A DNA stretch of 64,000 nt from Paramecium sonneborni. Taxonomy: Eukaryota; Ciliophora; Oligohymenophorea; Peniculida; Parameciidae. The stretch spans positions 351,170 to 415,169 of the forward strand of contig CAJJDN010000078.1 of assembly GCA_905182985.1 (NCBI GenBank). Direction: 5' to 3'. The notes beneath the pieces were generated by a model. That model did not search any database, was not told where the DNA came from, and saw only the letters and a list, made by a program, of their open reading frames with translations. Both the position numbers and the translations under genes were made by a program. This document shows, in pieces, positions 11,906 to 24,334 of this stretch; position 1 is the stretch's first letter, and the number at the start of each line of letters is the position of its first letter.

Positions 11906-12731
11906 TCATCTACAACATCCACAAATGTAATCTTTTTATTCATACTCTCCTTTCTTCAATCCAACGCATGTAATATGATACCATTTTTAACATTTATCAC
12001 ACTTAAATAATGAATAAGAAAATACTTATATATATATTTAATCTGGATTTTGAGGTTATTTACAAGTGCAATGATTTTGTAGTTTAGATAATCCATCAAA
12101 TTTCTTTTTTGTTGGTAACCATTCTAATCTAGTAAAAAATATTCCTTTATCAACTTAGGATGATGCTTCATATTCTTCTAATGTGACTATACGACAAGGA
12201 GATAATATAGCAGATGCTAAAATATAATCATTACAAGAAGTGCTGAAAACTTCATTATTTGATATCCATGGTTTGGCTTATGGTTTAAATTTTATTATTT
12301 CACTTTTTCGATAAAACCTTACTTGAATTTTAGATATACCAATTAACTTCACATAAACAAATTAATTTTTTTGATTTGTTTTCCTTTATTGCAACAATCC
12401 TTTATATTTTGCCAACATAATCTTCAGACGGATTCTTTGCATTTTTTATTAAAGCATATTAACCAAGTTTCAACATTTAGGAATTTACTTTTATTTCATC
12501 ATATTCATTAACTATTATAGATGTATCTTTTTCAGCCCAATTCACAATATCTTTGAATTGTTATTTTTTAAACATTTCTTTTATTTTTTAGGATGTAGAT
12601 ATCAAATTTTATTACTTTGTCTTAGTTATCTTTTTTTGCAATTTGTCTGCAGAATCTTCAGAATCTCCTGATTTACGAAAGAATTTGTCCTACATTTTTA
12701 CTTAATTTTATACTTCTTTAAATTCTGCCAT
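11906..12731 (-). CDS. BAH and PHD-finger chromatin reader
   Basis: ATG 12729-12731 begins MAEFKEVQNQVKMQDKFFRK. A BAH-like part follows (MLKLGQYALIKNAKNPSEDY ... VRFYRKSE ... FSTSCNDYILASAILSPCRI), then a PHD finger with ligands in CTCKQPQ ... CDKCQKWYHITCVGL ... YICGCC. The gene ends at TGA 11906-11908 straight after the finger. The W-Y-H and C-x-x-C spacing fits a Cys4-His-Cys3 PHD. Such proteins read histone tails. One frame change near 12420 implies a short intron whose edges are unclear. The start lies 237 bp from the divergent ORF at 12968, and EXO1 begins 30 bp downstream. Confidence 0.82.
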
Positions 12732-12967
12732 TTTATATCAAATAAATTATAAAAATAATAGTTAATTCAAAAGGCTATTTAGCTATTTAATTCTTTAAAA
12801 ATAATTATAATGATTTCATAAATATCATTCTTAAGAAGAAATTAAAATTATTTCCTACATACATAATTCTAACTTATTGACATATGATTATACTTTATCA
12901 ATTCTAAAGTAATTTTATCAATATATTTATTTTATTTTTTTATTAATAATGTAAATGAAAAACTTAA

Positions 12968-13324
12968 ATGGAAATTCCGAAAATCATTTCTTATATAGAT
13001 GTTATAGTTGATGATTTGTCTGAAACATTATAAATATCAAAAGGTGATTCAATCTTCATTCTACATCAAGTTGGATGGAACGAAATGAATTTAGGAGATT
13101 TGTTTTAAAAGAATATAAGAAGAATGAATCATTATGACTCTTAACTTATGGAGAGTGAAAAAACTTATAAATGCAAAAATATTAGTAATGATAAATAAAT
13201 AATATAAGAGTCAATTTTTATAGTGAATAATAATATTATTAAATTTATTCACTCAAATAATTGGCTCGTTATTCAAGAGTCTAGTTAAATAATTATTTTA
13301 TAAAATGAGTGCAATTAAAAATGA
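12968..13324 (+). CDS. Small hypothetical protein
   Basis: ATG 12968-12970 to TGA 13322-13324 is open without splicing (118 codons). The peptide starts MEIPKIISYIDVIVDDLSE and contains GDSIFILHQVGWNEMNLGDL. A 24-nt GTA...AAG stretch near 13173 could be an in-phase intron. No family is recognised. It overlaps the following small ORF by 20 bp in another frame, so either its 3' end is spliced differently or one of the two ORFs is not translated as drawn. Confidence 0.45.
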
Positions 13325-13502
13325 AGTAAAAAATTTGTCAACTCCAGAAAAATTGATGAAGTTGTCAAACAATCCAAAAGCCCCTTAAAAAATATTAGGA
13401 GAATCTAATAGGGTGAATGAATCAGACATAAAAAATGTGAAAAGAAAACTTTTTACAGATAAAGAAAATGAAGTGAATTTTATTACAAATTAATTTAATT
13501 GA
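13305..13502 (+). CDS. 65-residue ORF with KEN box and cyclin-docking-like motif
   Basis: The frame runs from ATG 13305-13307 to TGA 13500-13502 and encodes MSAIKNEVKNLSTPEK..., with KRKLF (like the cyclin-binding R/K-x-L-F docking motif) followed by TDKENEV, which contains a KEN sequence (an APC/C degron). A Ser-Thr-Pro-Glu-Lys site near the start fits a proline-directed kinase. The combination suggests a cell-cycle regulated short protein, but in a peptide this small, short motifs can occur by chance. No homologue is recognised. Confidence 0.4.
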
Positions 13503-14877
13503 ATAATTTATTATATGCTAATATTATATAAATAGCGTATTAAATAGATAACCCATCATATATTTATGTTTCATACATTGACCTTCCTCTGAGAAATGCA
13601 TCAGAAATTTCACTTTAATAACAAATATAAAGGGATAAAAAATAATGGCAAACTACAATTTACATTTGTAGAACAACCTTATAACTTGATAATTATTTGA
13701 AAAGTTTTTAACGATTCTGCAAAATTATAACTAAGATAAATACAAGCCTAACATATATTAATTTGGCTTAGGATTCAAATAATTTAGATGGAATTTAGAA
13801 TTAAGATAATTTTAAATAATTTTTATTACTTATCCAATTATCAATAAATATGAAATATATAATAAAATTTGTGTAAAAATTATCCATCAAATTATTTATA
13901 ATGCTTGATATTACTAACTTCAAAATTTGTTCTCAATTTATTCAAATTAAGGAATAATCTATTATTAAAACAATAATGTATATTATTTAGATCTTATATC
14001 ATATTAAAATTTTGTGATTCAAAATCTAAATTATTTAGGCTTGTTACCTGATACTTTGATTCAAACATTTGTTGATTCATATTACATTAAATCAAAGTGT
14101 TAAATAAAGTCCTCAATCTAATTAAATGTAATTTTATTAATGGTCATAATCTTCTAAATTTAGAATTATAATAAACTTTTATTTTTATATTTAGTTATTC
14201 TCTGAAATTAATAAGAATTAATTTAACCTATGAATGAAAAATTTTGTTCTTAAAATTTTAATTTTATTCCATCAGTATATTGCACTTAAAGATAAAATGA
14301 TATTTTTTTGATTCAAGAACATTGATCTTTAACCAAATAATATCAAATTTTTAAAAATAAGAGTTTAATTCAAACGGAAGAATTTGAATCTAATTTCTTA
14401 TAAAAATGTTTTCATATGAAATATTACAAATTTTAATAAGAAACTTTCTTATAATTCAATTACACACTCTTATATTAACTATTTTGTAAGATTATAATAA
14501 AAAAACATACTTACTAAAATGAAAATTTCATTAAAAGAAATAAATTTCCTTATTTTAATAAAATTGATTATTTGTAAGTACCTCCTTCCAAATTTATGAA
14601 ATTATTCTTAAATTAAATTGAGGAAGGCTTTGTTGACTCTAAAAGAATCGATTAAAACTGATTTACAAAAAAGAAACTAGATATAGTAAATTTTTTATTA
14701 TCTCTATAAATCAGGGGATTATAAATATTCTAGATTTAAAATGATGTTGAATGATTAGAGAAAATAAAAAATAATTAAATTAAAATGATAACTGACAAAT
14801 GTGATTTTTTGAAAATGTAAATGTAGTAATTAAGCATTATTAATTGATTATATATTCATATAAACTATTTGTTTTTA
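13503..14877. other. Long gene-free stretch
   Basis: About 1.37 kb was read on both strands without a convincing coding frame. TGA is frequent in all frames and no family motif appears. A short run of plus-strand sequence near 14340-14600 has weak coding character (Tyr/Phe/Lys-rich), but a TGA interrupts it about every 40 codons. It may be a decayed gene or plain spacer. Confidence 0.4.
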
Positions 14878-17214
14878 TCAAAATTACAAGGATCCAACAC
14901 GATTGTAAGATTTCTTTTAAGGATCATCTAAAATTAAATTAAAAGTTTCTCTTAAAGTTTTAATAAACACAGGTTTAACAACCACATGAAGCATACCAGC
15001 TTATAAACATTATTCTATAGATTCTGCATCTCCATGTGCAGTGCAACCAATAATAGGAAAATATGCCAAATTTAGTTTAATCATCTCTTCAACTAAATAT
15101 TTTGTTGCAGCTATACCACCCATAATAGGCATATCAAGATCCATAAATACAACCTAAATTTCATTTTACTTTGCTAGAGCTATATTAATTGCTTATTAAC
15201 CATCAAAAGCCTTTAGAAAACTTCTAAAACCCATAGATTTTAACATCAAAATTAATGTATCATGATTGAATGGTTCATCATCAACAATCAATATTGATTT
15301 TGTAATTTGATCATTTATTGTTAAAAACTATAATTATAGTTGATCTTATTTTTTTTTTTGAATCCAATTCCTATTTGATGGCATTCTCATTTACACAACT
15401 AATGGTATATTAGCAAATGGTTCATCTATTAAATCATTTAAAATTGGTACACTTTATTCTAATCCAGAAAAGATGGATTTTTAAGAAATAAAATGATGAG
15501 TATTAATTTATTTAGAACTTCTTTATTTCAAAATAAATCCAATTGTGTATTATTCCATAGAGTTTTCAGCTGATTTATCCTTATTTATATTAATTTTAAA
15601 CTTATATAAAATACCAATATTCTAAGTTAAACATAATTACAAACATTAAATGTTGAATTAATTCAAAGATTTTACTAATTTACTAGTTAATGATAAAGTT
15701 GTAAACATTTCTTATTAATGATGAGATTTCTTTTTAGATAGTTTAAAAATATTATCACAAACTATCCATTAGTTTATTTCCTCTATCTCTTTTTAAGATA
15801 ATTCCAGTCCACTATCCTATATTGCAAATAAAGCTTCTTCATTATCTTTATCAATATTTATATTTAGAGAAATTATCCCATTTTGAGTTGTATTTCTATA
15901 TGATAAATTTAGTAAATTGAAAAGTATTCTTTCAAGTTTTAGAACATCTGAATATATGTAGATACTAAATTAATTAGTATATAATTTACTTATCTAATTT
16001 AATATACCTCATTTCATTTATAGTAAAGAGTAAATGAATATTTTTCATTGAACATTACTAATGAATTAACTCTTACAATGACTACAATAAAGTTTTTAAA
16101 TTAATTTTGCATATCTATAAACTGTAACTGTCTTAATCAGAATTCAAATATTCAAGCAAGTCTTGAATTTAAAATAATAATAATTTTGAATTTATATAAG
16201 CAGGTTTGATGTAATGATTTTGAATATGAGAATCTACTTCATAATCATAATAAGCTTATGCTAAATGTCCTAAGATTGCATTTAAAGGGGTCTTTAATTT
16301 ATGAGTAAAAATATTTGATATATCTTTCTTCAAATGTAAAAATTTTTCACATGATTTCCTATATATAGTAGGATCTATTCTTATAAAAAATAACACTACT
16401 GATTCAATGTTATATTTTGATTGAGTAACACGGTATTTTGTTTTTATTTTTGTTTGCTAATCTATTAGTGTAGCTATATACCAATTCATTCCTACAGAAT
16501 CAATTTAATCAGATATTTCCAAATATGATATGAAATCTTCAGTAGTATGAAATTTCTTTGTTCTATTCAACATATTCTAATTTGAAGGGGAATTACTTAA
16601 TTCTTAATTCATATAAACTTTGAATTAACAAATATATTGTTAATTATTTTAAATATATTCAAACTTTTTAGTTTCATCTGTTTATGGATGAGTAAATGCT
16701 AATTTTTTATTTTTTGCAAAAATTTATATAAAGCAATTTTTTTTAATTTCATTCAACAAAATCTCATCCATTAGACTTAAATTTTCATTTGGTTTCTAGT
16801 TTTAATAGATGAAATAAATCATATAACAAAAGCATTAAAATATTTCACTACCCATATTTAATTCTAAAGCTGCTTAATATTGTAAACTATAAACAAGTAT
16901 AAATAATAAAAGAGTTAAAAAGTAGCAAAGAATTGATTTTGGTTAATTTTTCTTGAAATTAGCATTAAGTAATTAAAATGAAGACCAAAGTTAAGCAGAA
17001 CCGTAAAAATAGGCTCTATAAATAATGAAACAACACTATATAACTTAGGAAATGTAAAAATAGTTGTTATATTTAATCAAATTCAGATAGATGACTATGA
17101 ATATATTGTTAATACAATACTTAATGTTAAAAAGAAGAGGATTACGCTGGTTATGATTAATATCAAATTTTCATCTAAGCATCCAATAATAATGTCATGT
17201 CCTATTTATGACAT
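14878..17214 (-). CDS. Membrane hybrid histidine kinase, kinase domain degenerate
   Basis: ATG 17212-17214 gives MSQIGHDIIIGCLDENLILI. A hydrophobic N-terminal region with several membrane segments follows (LIITSVILFFLTL, ILCYFLTLLLFILVYSL). A 26-nt intron (near 17080-17105) joins the frames. The phosphoacceptor region reads NIFTHKLKTPLNAILGHL (His in F-T-H-K-L-K-T-P). An N-box-like ERILFNLLNLSYRN is present, but the following G boxes are poor (FAIQDSGLELS, TTLSLTSKLV). The C-terminal receiver is canonical: ILIVDDEPFNHDTL, VVFMDLDMPIMGG with the phosphorylatable Asp, IIGCTAH and VVVKP. It ends at TGA 14878-14880, about 760 residues. Weak ATP-binding motifs suggest reduced or partner-dependent kinase activity (inference). 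Confidence 0.85.
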
Positions 17215-17378
17215 CTATAACACAAATATTGAAATATATTATAAATACATGAACAAAATAATTATTTAAGGACAATTATGAATTGTTTTTATGCATACTA
17301 TGGATTTATTAAAATATTATATCTATTTTATGATAAATATATTAAATTGCATAAGAAAGAATGTAAAAAGTTTAAATT

Positions 17379-19895
17379 TCAATATTTTTCTAATGAGTTT
17401 GACATTTACACACTACGATGCTCTTATTACTAATGTTCCTCTCTAATTTATCTATAAGCTTCTTGTAGGCTCTTTATAAAAACAGGTTTAGTAACTACAT
17501 GTGACATCCCAACTTTTAAACATTTTATTTATGTTTCAAAATCATCATGGGCTGTACAACCAATAATTGGAATATAGTCTATTTTACCTTCAGTCATCAT
17601 TTTAATCAAAATTTATGTAGCCTAATTAATAAATTAATTATTTACTTATAATCCTCCCATTATAGGCATATCTAAATCCATAAATATTGTTTTTATTAAT
17701 GTATGATTTTATTAAACCATATCAATACATTCTTATCCATTAAAAGAATAGAAGAATTATTTATGACCTAGTTTTTATAACATTAAAGTTAAAGTATTAT
17801 GATTAAATGGTTCATCATCAACAATTAAAATATAACGATTATCTTAATGATAATTTATTCCATTCTAATTTATTTGATCAATTATATGTGATAATTATAA
17901 ATCTCGTATTCCAGACAAAGTTGGTCTTTTTACTGGATTTGTTTATTATTTATAATCATGATTTTAATAAGTCTTAGATAATCGAGGTTTAACAGGTTTA
18001 GGTTCTTCTTCAATAGGTTCTATGCATTCATCCTATTAATTCTTAGAAAAAATCGATCTTTAAGATGAGGAATTAGATGACCTATTTAATTGATTTTATA
18101 ATCTAATTGAAGATTATCTAGATTATTTAATATAATTCGAATATTTAATCTGTTCTAATGATCCTTCCTTAGATGTAGAATTTATAATTATAAAGAATTC
18201 AAAACTACAACCTCCTATTTATTTATGATTTTTAACTTACAAAGAACAATTTGAATCACTAAGCATATATATTAATCTATTAGTTATCTACAAAGTTAAT
18301 CCAAATTTCGATTTACTTTTTGAGGTTACATATTTATTAGTTATATTGTATTTATTTTGTAATTATGCTTGAGTATTTATTAAGTGTACTTAATCTTCTG
18401 GTATTCCTTCTCCATTATCATTTATTTTTACATGTAATTTATTATTTATAGTATCATATACAAGATCAATTGTTAATTCTCCATTTAACGGTGCAAATCT
18501 ATATGAATTATTTATCAAATTAAATAAAACCCTTTCAAATTTTTGACAATCAGAATAAAGATAAAATTAACTAAGATTTATAATTTTCATAAATTATACC
18601 TATCATGTATTTTCCAATCAGATCCATTTATCATAAACTTTATGGAAATATTTTTTATTTTGCATTAATATTCGATAAATTCATAAATTTAACTTAAAGA
18701 TTATTAAAGATTAAATTTAGTTACTTACAAACCAATTTAATCTTACTCAGTATTCAAATAATCCAACAAATCTTAAACTTAATACAATTATATTTTAGAA
18801 TGAATATATGATGGATTTATATAAGACTGTAAGACTGTTTTTTCTAAATTTCTGTCATTCTTAGCATTTGATAAATATCCTAAAGTTGCATTAAGAGATG
18901 TTTTTAATTTATGTGTAAAGTTATTAGCTAATCTAGCCTTGAATTTAGCCATTGAATTATGTTGTTTTCTTACAATAGCAGAATCAATTTTAATAAAAGC
19001 AATAATATAGTATTTTTTAATCTCTGTATTAATAATAACCTTGAATTTCTATTTTTTACCTGAATCCATATCAATTTCTGAAGCAATTATTAGTTTATCT
19101 TCACTTTAAGTTTATTAATTCTAAACAAAACTATTAATAAATTCTTTTAAGTCTTTATAACTTTAATATTTGTTAGGACTATCAATTACTGAGTCTTCAG
19201 ATTCTTCTAATTACATGTCACTATTTAGAAAACTCTTAATTTTTAATTCTTTATTCACTGAATTAGGTATTAATTCAAAGTTTTCTGATTTATTTCTTGT
19301 TGTAAAAATGATTTATCCAGAAGCATGTTAAACATTTCTTAACAATACATTTGGTGTTAAATCTTATAAATTTCTATTAAACACTTTTATATAGCTATTT
19401 TTTAACAATTACTTCATTATGATTGATTCTGCAACTGAGGCTATGTCATTTTATTTAATAAAACAAAAGAACTGATATACAAGTATTATACAAGCAGAAG
19501 ATATTGAAAACCCAAATGTTTTAGGCACAATTAAATCATATTGAATTACTTCTAACACAATTTAGAAAATTATTATGGAAAATGAAGCTATAAAATAGTA
19601 ATTCACTTTTTGGAATAAGTTCATGATATAATAAGCTTGCCAAATATATAAAGTTCCAAATATAGTTATAGAGATTGTATTATAAATTAACGAGAGTATG
19701 ATTTCAGAGTTAGATATTCGGAATTTGATCTTCAGTAATTGTTAAACTAGAATATTGATATAAGTATTTACTTATAATGATAGTTAAAACAATCAAATAA
19801 ATGATTGTGGGAATTTTAGATTGATTGAGTATGCAATATATTAAATCCTTTGAGCATAATCCTATAAGCAAATAGTTTGCAAAGTTTATTAACAT
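17379..19895 (-). CDS. Membrane hybrid histidine kinase
   Basis: ATG 19893-19895 begins MLINFANYLLIGLCSKDLIY, with several membrane segments (IIYLIVLTIIISKYLYQY, FSISSACIILVYQFFCFI). The His box is NNFTHKLKTSLNATLGYL. ATP-binding motifs are intact: ERVLFNLINNSYRFA (N box), INDNGEGIPEDQ (G1) and SKFGLTLQITNRLI (G2). A Ser/Gln-rich linker leads to a receiver with YILIVDDEPFNHNTL, TIFMDLDMPIMGG, IIGCTAH and VVTKP, ending at TGA 17379-17381. Several short introns are inferred, including a 24-nt one inside the receiver (near 17613-17636). It is a tandem paralog of the gene at 14878-17214, same strand, 164 bp apart, and unlike that copy looks catalytically complete. Confidence 0.88.
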
Positions 19896-20605
19896 CTTTA
19901 GATAAAAATAGATAAATTATTAATTGCGAATATTGAAATGAATTATTCATTCCTTTTATACAAATAAAGTTGATCTAATTAAATAAATTAACTCTTCAAG
20001 CTTTTTTATTATATTACTTTAGAAATAATTTATTTATTGATTTATTCAACTAATTCGAGGAAATTCTTGATTTATAAATATTGATTGTGATGTATAATAA
20101 TGCTGAGAGTATTTCATATAAATTGCAATTTTCATATAAAAAATAACTATTTAATTTTTTATTATTAAGATTTAGTGATATTATAGTAAGAAAATTATAA
20201 AATTTGTTGATATATAATGTTTTAATGAATATTATTTAATAAGAAAATCTGAAAGGAGATTCTAAAAGTTCGCAACATTAGATTATATTTTTAGTAATTG
20301 ATACCATCAAATACTTTAAATTTAATTGATAAATTTTTATATAAATTAATTAATTTTTTGAAGACAGTTAATTTATATACTGATCAACTTAAATGAAGTC
20401 TAGATAACATTTAATGATTCTAAATCAGAAAATTAAATATAATTTTTAATATTACAGGAAAAAATTTTGCTCAAAATATTCTTCCATCTCAAAGAGTAAG
20501 TTGGGTAAAATTCGTTTAAATTTCAATAATAGTTCAAAAAAATTTAGCAAGATGAGTACAAATTAGTATTTATTAAAATCATAAAAATACTTAGATATAT
20601 AAATG
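19896..20605. other. Intergenic, nothing assigned
   Basis: This 710-bp spacer lies between the 5' end of a histidine kinase gene and the 3' end of a trichocyst-type gene, both minus strand. It is AT-rich with frequent TGA in all frames. No RNA or repeat was recognised. Confidence 0.4.
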
Positions 20606-21745
20606 TCAATCATTTCTAATTCTTAGATATTCTTTAAATTCTCTCTAATTTGCACTAAATAATCCAATAACTTAAGAAACTAATTATCTCTTTCTATCAT
20701 TTTATTCTCTACTTTATTTATATTCATAAGCAGCTTAAGAACATTCTTTTCTTCTATCTTCTTTAGTTTATTTCTTGCTATCAATTCTTGCATTATAATC
20801 TGATAAATCATTTTATCCCATAGAAATTTAATTATCTAATTATTCTAATCCTGCATCAATCATAGATTTATCACTTTAAACTTACTATAAATCTTTTTAT
20901 AAAGATGAAATCTCTTTTTCAAATATTTCTTTTCTCTTATCTTCCTATTTTCTTATTAAAGACATATTATCTGAAACATTGATTAATAATTCATCACATA
21001 ATGATTTTAATTTATCTGCTCCTTCATTTTTAATTTTGGCTGCTACTTAAACAAATAATCCAAAAACTTCTTAATATCTTGTGTTCTATCTGAAATTTCT
21101 ACTTTCATCGACAGCATTTTCCAAATCATCCATTAATGCTTCATGATTGTCAATCTAGATTAAGTTTATTCCATTTAGAGTAAATTTCTTTTTAACTTCT
21201 GAAATAACAGAAATAACATAAGAATTTTCATTCATCTCTTATTCATATCTATCTTATTCTTAATTTCTTATTGTTTATTTCTAGGATAGTAATTCTTAGA
21301 TTTATTTTAACCATTAATCTTTAGCATTAGCAACTTGTTTCTTTCTTTATTAAGCATTTTTTAATTCATCAAGTTTTCCTTATTTCTCAACAATAGATAA
21401 TTATGTTTAATTGATTTCACTATCTTAATTAGTTAAATCCTAATGATAATATTAGTTTATACTTCATCACATTTCTTTTAAAATTATTAATTAGAAATGT
21501 CATCATCTTTTTATTCATTATCAATTTAACCTTCTAAATCACGCATTAAATCAACTACTTTTTCTAATGATTATCCTCCTTATACATTTATTTCCAATGT
21601 ATCAATCAAAGTCTTACCAAAATCATCTTTGTCAATCTAATTTACCTTTTATTTAAATAATTACTTCCATATATTCAAAATAACGACCATCTTCTACTGC
21701 AATACATGCTAGTAATAGACACATCCATAAAAATTATTTTTTCAT
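20606..21745 (-). CDS. Trichocyst matrix protein family member
   Basis: ATG 21743-21745 opens a signal peptide (MKKQFLWMCLLLACIAVEDG), followed by the family's typical start: an acidic segment ending DDFGKTLIDTLEINVQ, then LEKVVDLMRDLEGQIDNEQK. The rest is heptad-rich coiled coil (ENAVDESRNFRQNTRYQEVF, SSLQKDLQQVQSDKSMID, YNARIDSKKQTKEDRRKEC), ending ...YLRIRND at TGA 20606-20608. At least two introns are inferred (28 nt near 21640; 23 nt near 21450). Known role of the family: proteolytically processed secretory proteins that crystallise in the trichocyst core and expand on exocytosis. Confidence 0.85.
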
Positions 21746-21786
21746 CTAATTAAAAACGATAATTATATATATATATTAAAACTTTG

Positions 21787-22147
21787 ATGAACCCTGAAAC
21801 ACTTTAATCATTAGAATAATAATTCAATATAGCTAGTTTAGTTTATTGTTTATGCAATTTATCTAGATAAGAATCCTGATGAAATTGTGAGTATCCTTGA
21901 AAAGGCTTTAAATGATTAATAAAAGGAAACTATCAATTAATTAGTGGCTCTAGATCAAGAAGTTGATGATATTATAAATTAAATCAATAAATTAGACATG
22001 AAATATGTCGAATTTGAAGGTTTAATTGAAGCTCATACAGAACATATAAAAGCCATTAGTAGAGGAACATAAAATATGGAAAGTTATCTTAAAGTATTGG
22101 AGATTCGTATAAAAAATTAAGAATAATTAAGCGAATATATTAAATGA
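21787..22147 (+). CDS. Small coiled-coil protein
   Basis: ATG 21787-21789 (MNPETLQSLEQQFNIAS...), one intron of 19 or 31 nt ending at about 21871, then an uninterrupted frame to TGA 22145-22147. About 110 residues are strongly helical: NPDEIVSILEKALNDQQKE, LDQEVDDIINQINKLDMKY, TQNMESYLKVLEIRIKNQEQ. Size and heptads recall small subunits of BLOC-1/BORC-type or other coiled-coil complexes, but no specific match can be claimed. It diverges from the trichocyst gene with only 41 bp between the two ATGs. Confidence 0.6.
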
Positions 22148-22198
22148 AAATATTATAATTTATATTCTAAATGAAGTTGTAATGTGATTGAGAAACCA

Positions 22199-22730
22199 TC
22201 ATTCCTTTAATTTTAGTAACCGTGTTCTGTAGTTGAAAAAGTCTTCTGTTTTAACATATAGTTGGTACTATATTAGTTTCAAAAACTTTTTTTCCATTTT
22301 GTTGAGAACTTATCTATTGGTTTCAAAAATGATTGGATAAATGTTTTAAACTAGATTGTTATCATCGTACATCTTAAGACTTAGAATTATAGCTGTCATC
22401 AGAAGACTTTCCAAATATAAATGTTACTAGTTACTTGTAAACATTTCTTCGATTTAGATAAAACTTGTTCTTTGTTGTTAATCGATCAACCAAGAACAAC
22501 CCCATAACGAAAATTTCATCATTTACACCCATTCTTTAAAGAATAACTAAATTCTCAATTATATCTTACTACCTGATATATAATTTTATATATTTTTACC
22601 TTATAAAAATATTAGGGCAAATTCCTTATCCTTTGCTCTCTGCTAATTTATTATAAGCATATATCTTATTCAATAATATTTATATCTTATTAATCACGAT
22701 GATTTATGAAACAGCTGCTCCACCTTTCAT
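22199..22730 (-). CDS. PHO80/U-type cyclin
   Basis: ATG 22728-22730 begins MKGGAAVSQIIVINKIQ. After a 27-nt intron (near 22596) and a 28-nt intron (near 22430) a single frame of about 158 residues gives a compact cyclin box: RMGVNDEIFVMGLFLVDRL, NVYNLLMTAIILSLKMYDD, TNRQVLNKMEKKFLKLIQYQ, LYVKTEDFFNYRTRLL. The L-x-A-x-x-x-x-x-K-x-x-D-D and N-x-x-E-x-x-F-L-x-x-I signatures fit single-box PHO80-like (P/U-type) cyclins, which partner Pho85/CDK5-like kinases. It stops at TGA 22199-22201, tail to tail with the small coiled-coil gene (51 bp). Confidence 0.8.
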
Positions 22731-23121
22731 AAATTAAAAATTAAAAAATTAAAAACCAGATGCTGCTCAAATATTGGTCAGAGCCAAATTATTATACAAT
22801 TTTTACTAGTTATTAATTCTATGTTTTAAATCACATCTACTTCATCATTAGTATTTTACTATTGATAATTTTTCATGATATAATACAAACTTCTTCTTAA
22901 GTTAAATTTACACATAATAAGGATTGTATTTATTATCCTCAAATATCATCTAAATCAATTTTCTATATCACAAAATAATAATTGAACATTAAAGTAATAC
23001 ATAAACCTAAATACAAAGTTATATCCATTGCAATTATTTTGTTGGAAAATGACTACTTAATCTACAGATGCATTAATGAATCTGTTTTTGCATGATAAAA
23101 GCTGATAAAATAATTTATAAA
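22731..23121. other. Intergenic, nothing assigned
   Basis: A 390-bp AT-rich region upstream of the cyclin gene and downstream of the Ser-rich gene. No coding frame or structured element was recognised. Confidence 0.45.
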
Positions 23122-23493
23122 TCATTCAGAAATTGAAACAGACAAGTTTTCTTTTCTTTCTTCATCATCTTCACTCTCAGATGTAGAACTCGAACTTGAA
23201 CTTGTACCAGAACTTGAGCTTGACGAATCTGAACTTGAACTACTCGTTGCTAATATGTTTCGCTGTCTATATGAATTATAGTTGGTCAAAAGCATTGAAC
23301 TTGGAATTGAAAATGATTCCAATGAATCATGGATTATACTTTATTAGTCTTCACTCACTTATTATTCAGATTCAGAAGAATTTGTATCACCTCCATCCTT
23401 CGTTTCTTCCATATCTGGTTCATTATTTTAATTACTATTCGTCTTTATGACTTTACGAATCGGATCCGAAATTATCAAATCATCTCTATTCAT
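23122..23493 (-). CDS. Ser-rich acidic small protein
   Basis: A single-exon frame from ATG 23491-23493 (MNRDDLIISDPIRKVIKTN) to TGA 23122-23124, 123 codons. The C-terminal half is a Ser run broken by Thr, Asp and Gly (ATSSSSSDSSSSSSGTSSSS), ending in an acidic/Lys stretch (SESEDDEERKENLSV). This composition is typical of heavily phosphorylated (CK2-type S-x-x-E/D) disordered proteins. The Ser codons are mixed (AGT, TCA, TCG, TCT), so it is not a simple microsatellite. No family is recognised. Confidence 0.6.
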
Positions 23494-24334
23494 TCTAAAA
23501 TTTTAATTTATTTATATATAAATTTCTTTTTATTAGAATATAATATCAGGCATTATAAAAAAAACTATTTAAATCTTATACCAATCTCTTCATTTCACTC
23601 ATATTACAATCACTAATCTACTTAAATTTTATTTTTACATTTTTTAAATTATCTAACTTTTTACTCCAAATAATATAAATCAAATGACTATTCTTTACTT
23701 TCATTCCATTATTATTAAATTCTTATTTTAATTATCCATTTCTTATGGGTTTTTAACTATTTATATACTATTTTAATATCTTTATAAATTTTATTAAAAA
23801 ATGAGACTAATTTGAATAACTCTAATGTCTTAATTTATCAAGGTTAACATTTCATTATTTAATCTTCAATTCGATTATTATTTAGAATATGTAATCAGAA
23901 TTATATTCTAAATTGTTGAATAAATATGAATTGCAAAATTAATTAATAAATAAATTTTAATATTTATTTTTGATATTATTTTTTATTTATAGAATGGAAT
24001 TATAAAAATTTATGAAATTAAACAGATTTAGATATTTATCAAATAAATTAGCTAATTCTTAAATTTTCTAGAATGATTTTAAATATTAAAAAGTATTATT
24101 AAGAATAAATTTTCTAATAAACTATCTTATTAATTGTTAAATAAAAATCTTTATATTTATCAAGCAGAACCATATAACTAATTGTTAATGGAAGTATTGT
24201 AGATTATATGATAATAATTTTGTAATAGTATCTGTACTGATTTTTAATATATGTAAATTTGATTCGTTTTACCTATTCTTTAAATCTATTTGACTGTTGT
24301 TTTACTTATAATTATTAAATTGAGAAATCTATAA
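23494..24334. other. Intergenic between divergent genes
   Basis: 840 bp of very AT-rich DNA lies between two divergent starts (23493 minus, 24335 plus). Some open frames arise on the plus strand from Tyr/Phe/Ile-rich sequence, but they show no conserved motif. No RNA gene or repeat was recognised. Confidence 0.45.

Noticed and set aside
21787..22147. Named BLOC-1/BORC subunit
   Set aside because: Only coiled-coil character is visible; no diagnostic residues can be cited.
23196..23616. Plus-strand ORFs over the Ser-rich gene
   Set aside because: They are antisense to an intact 123-codon minus-strand frame; their composition is an echo of the Ser codons.
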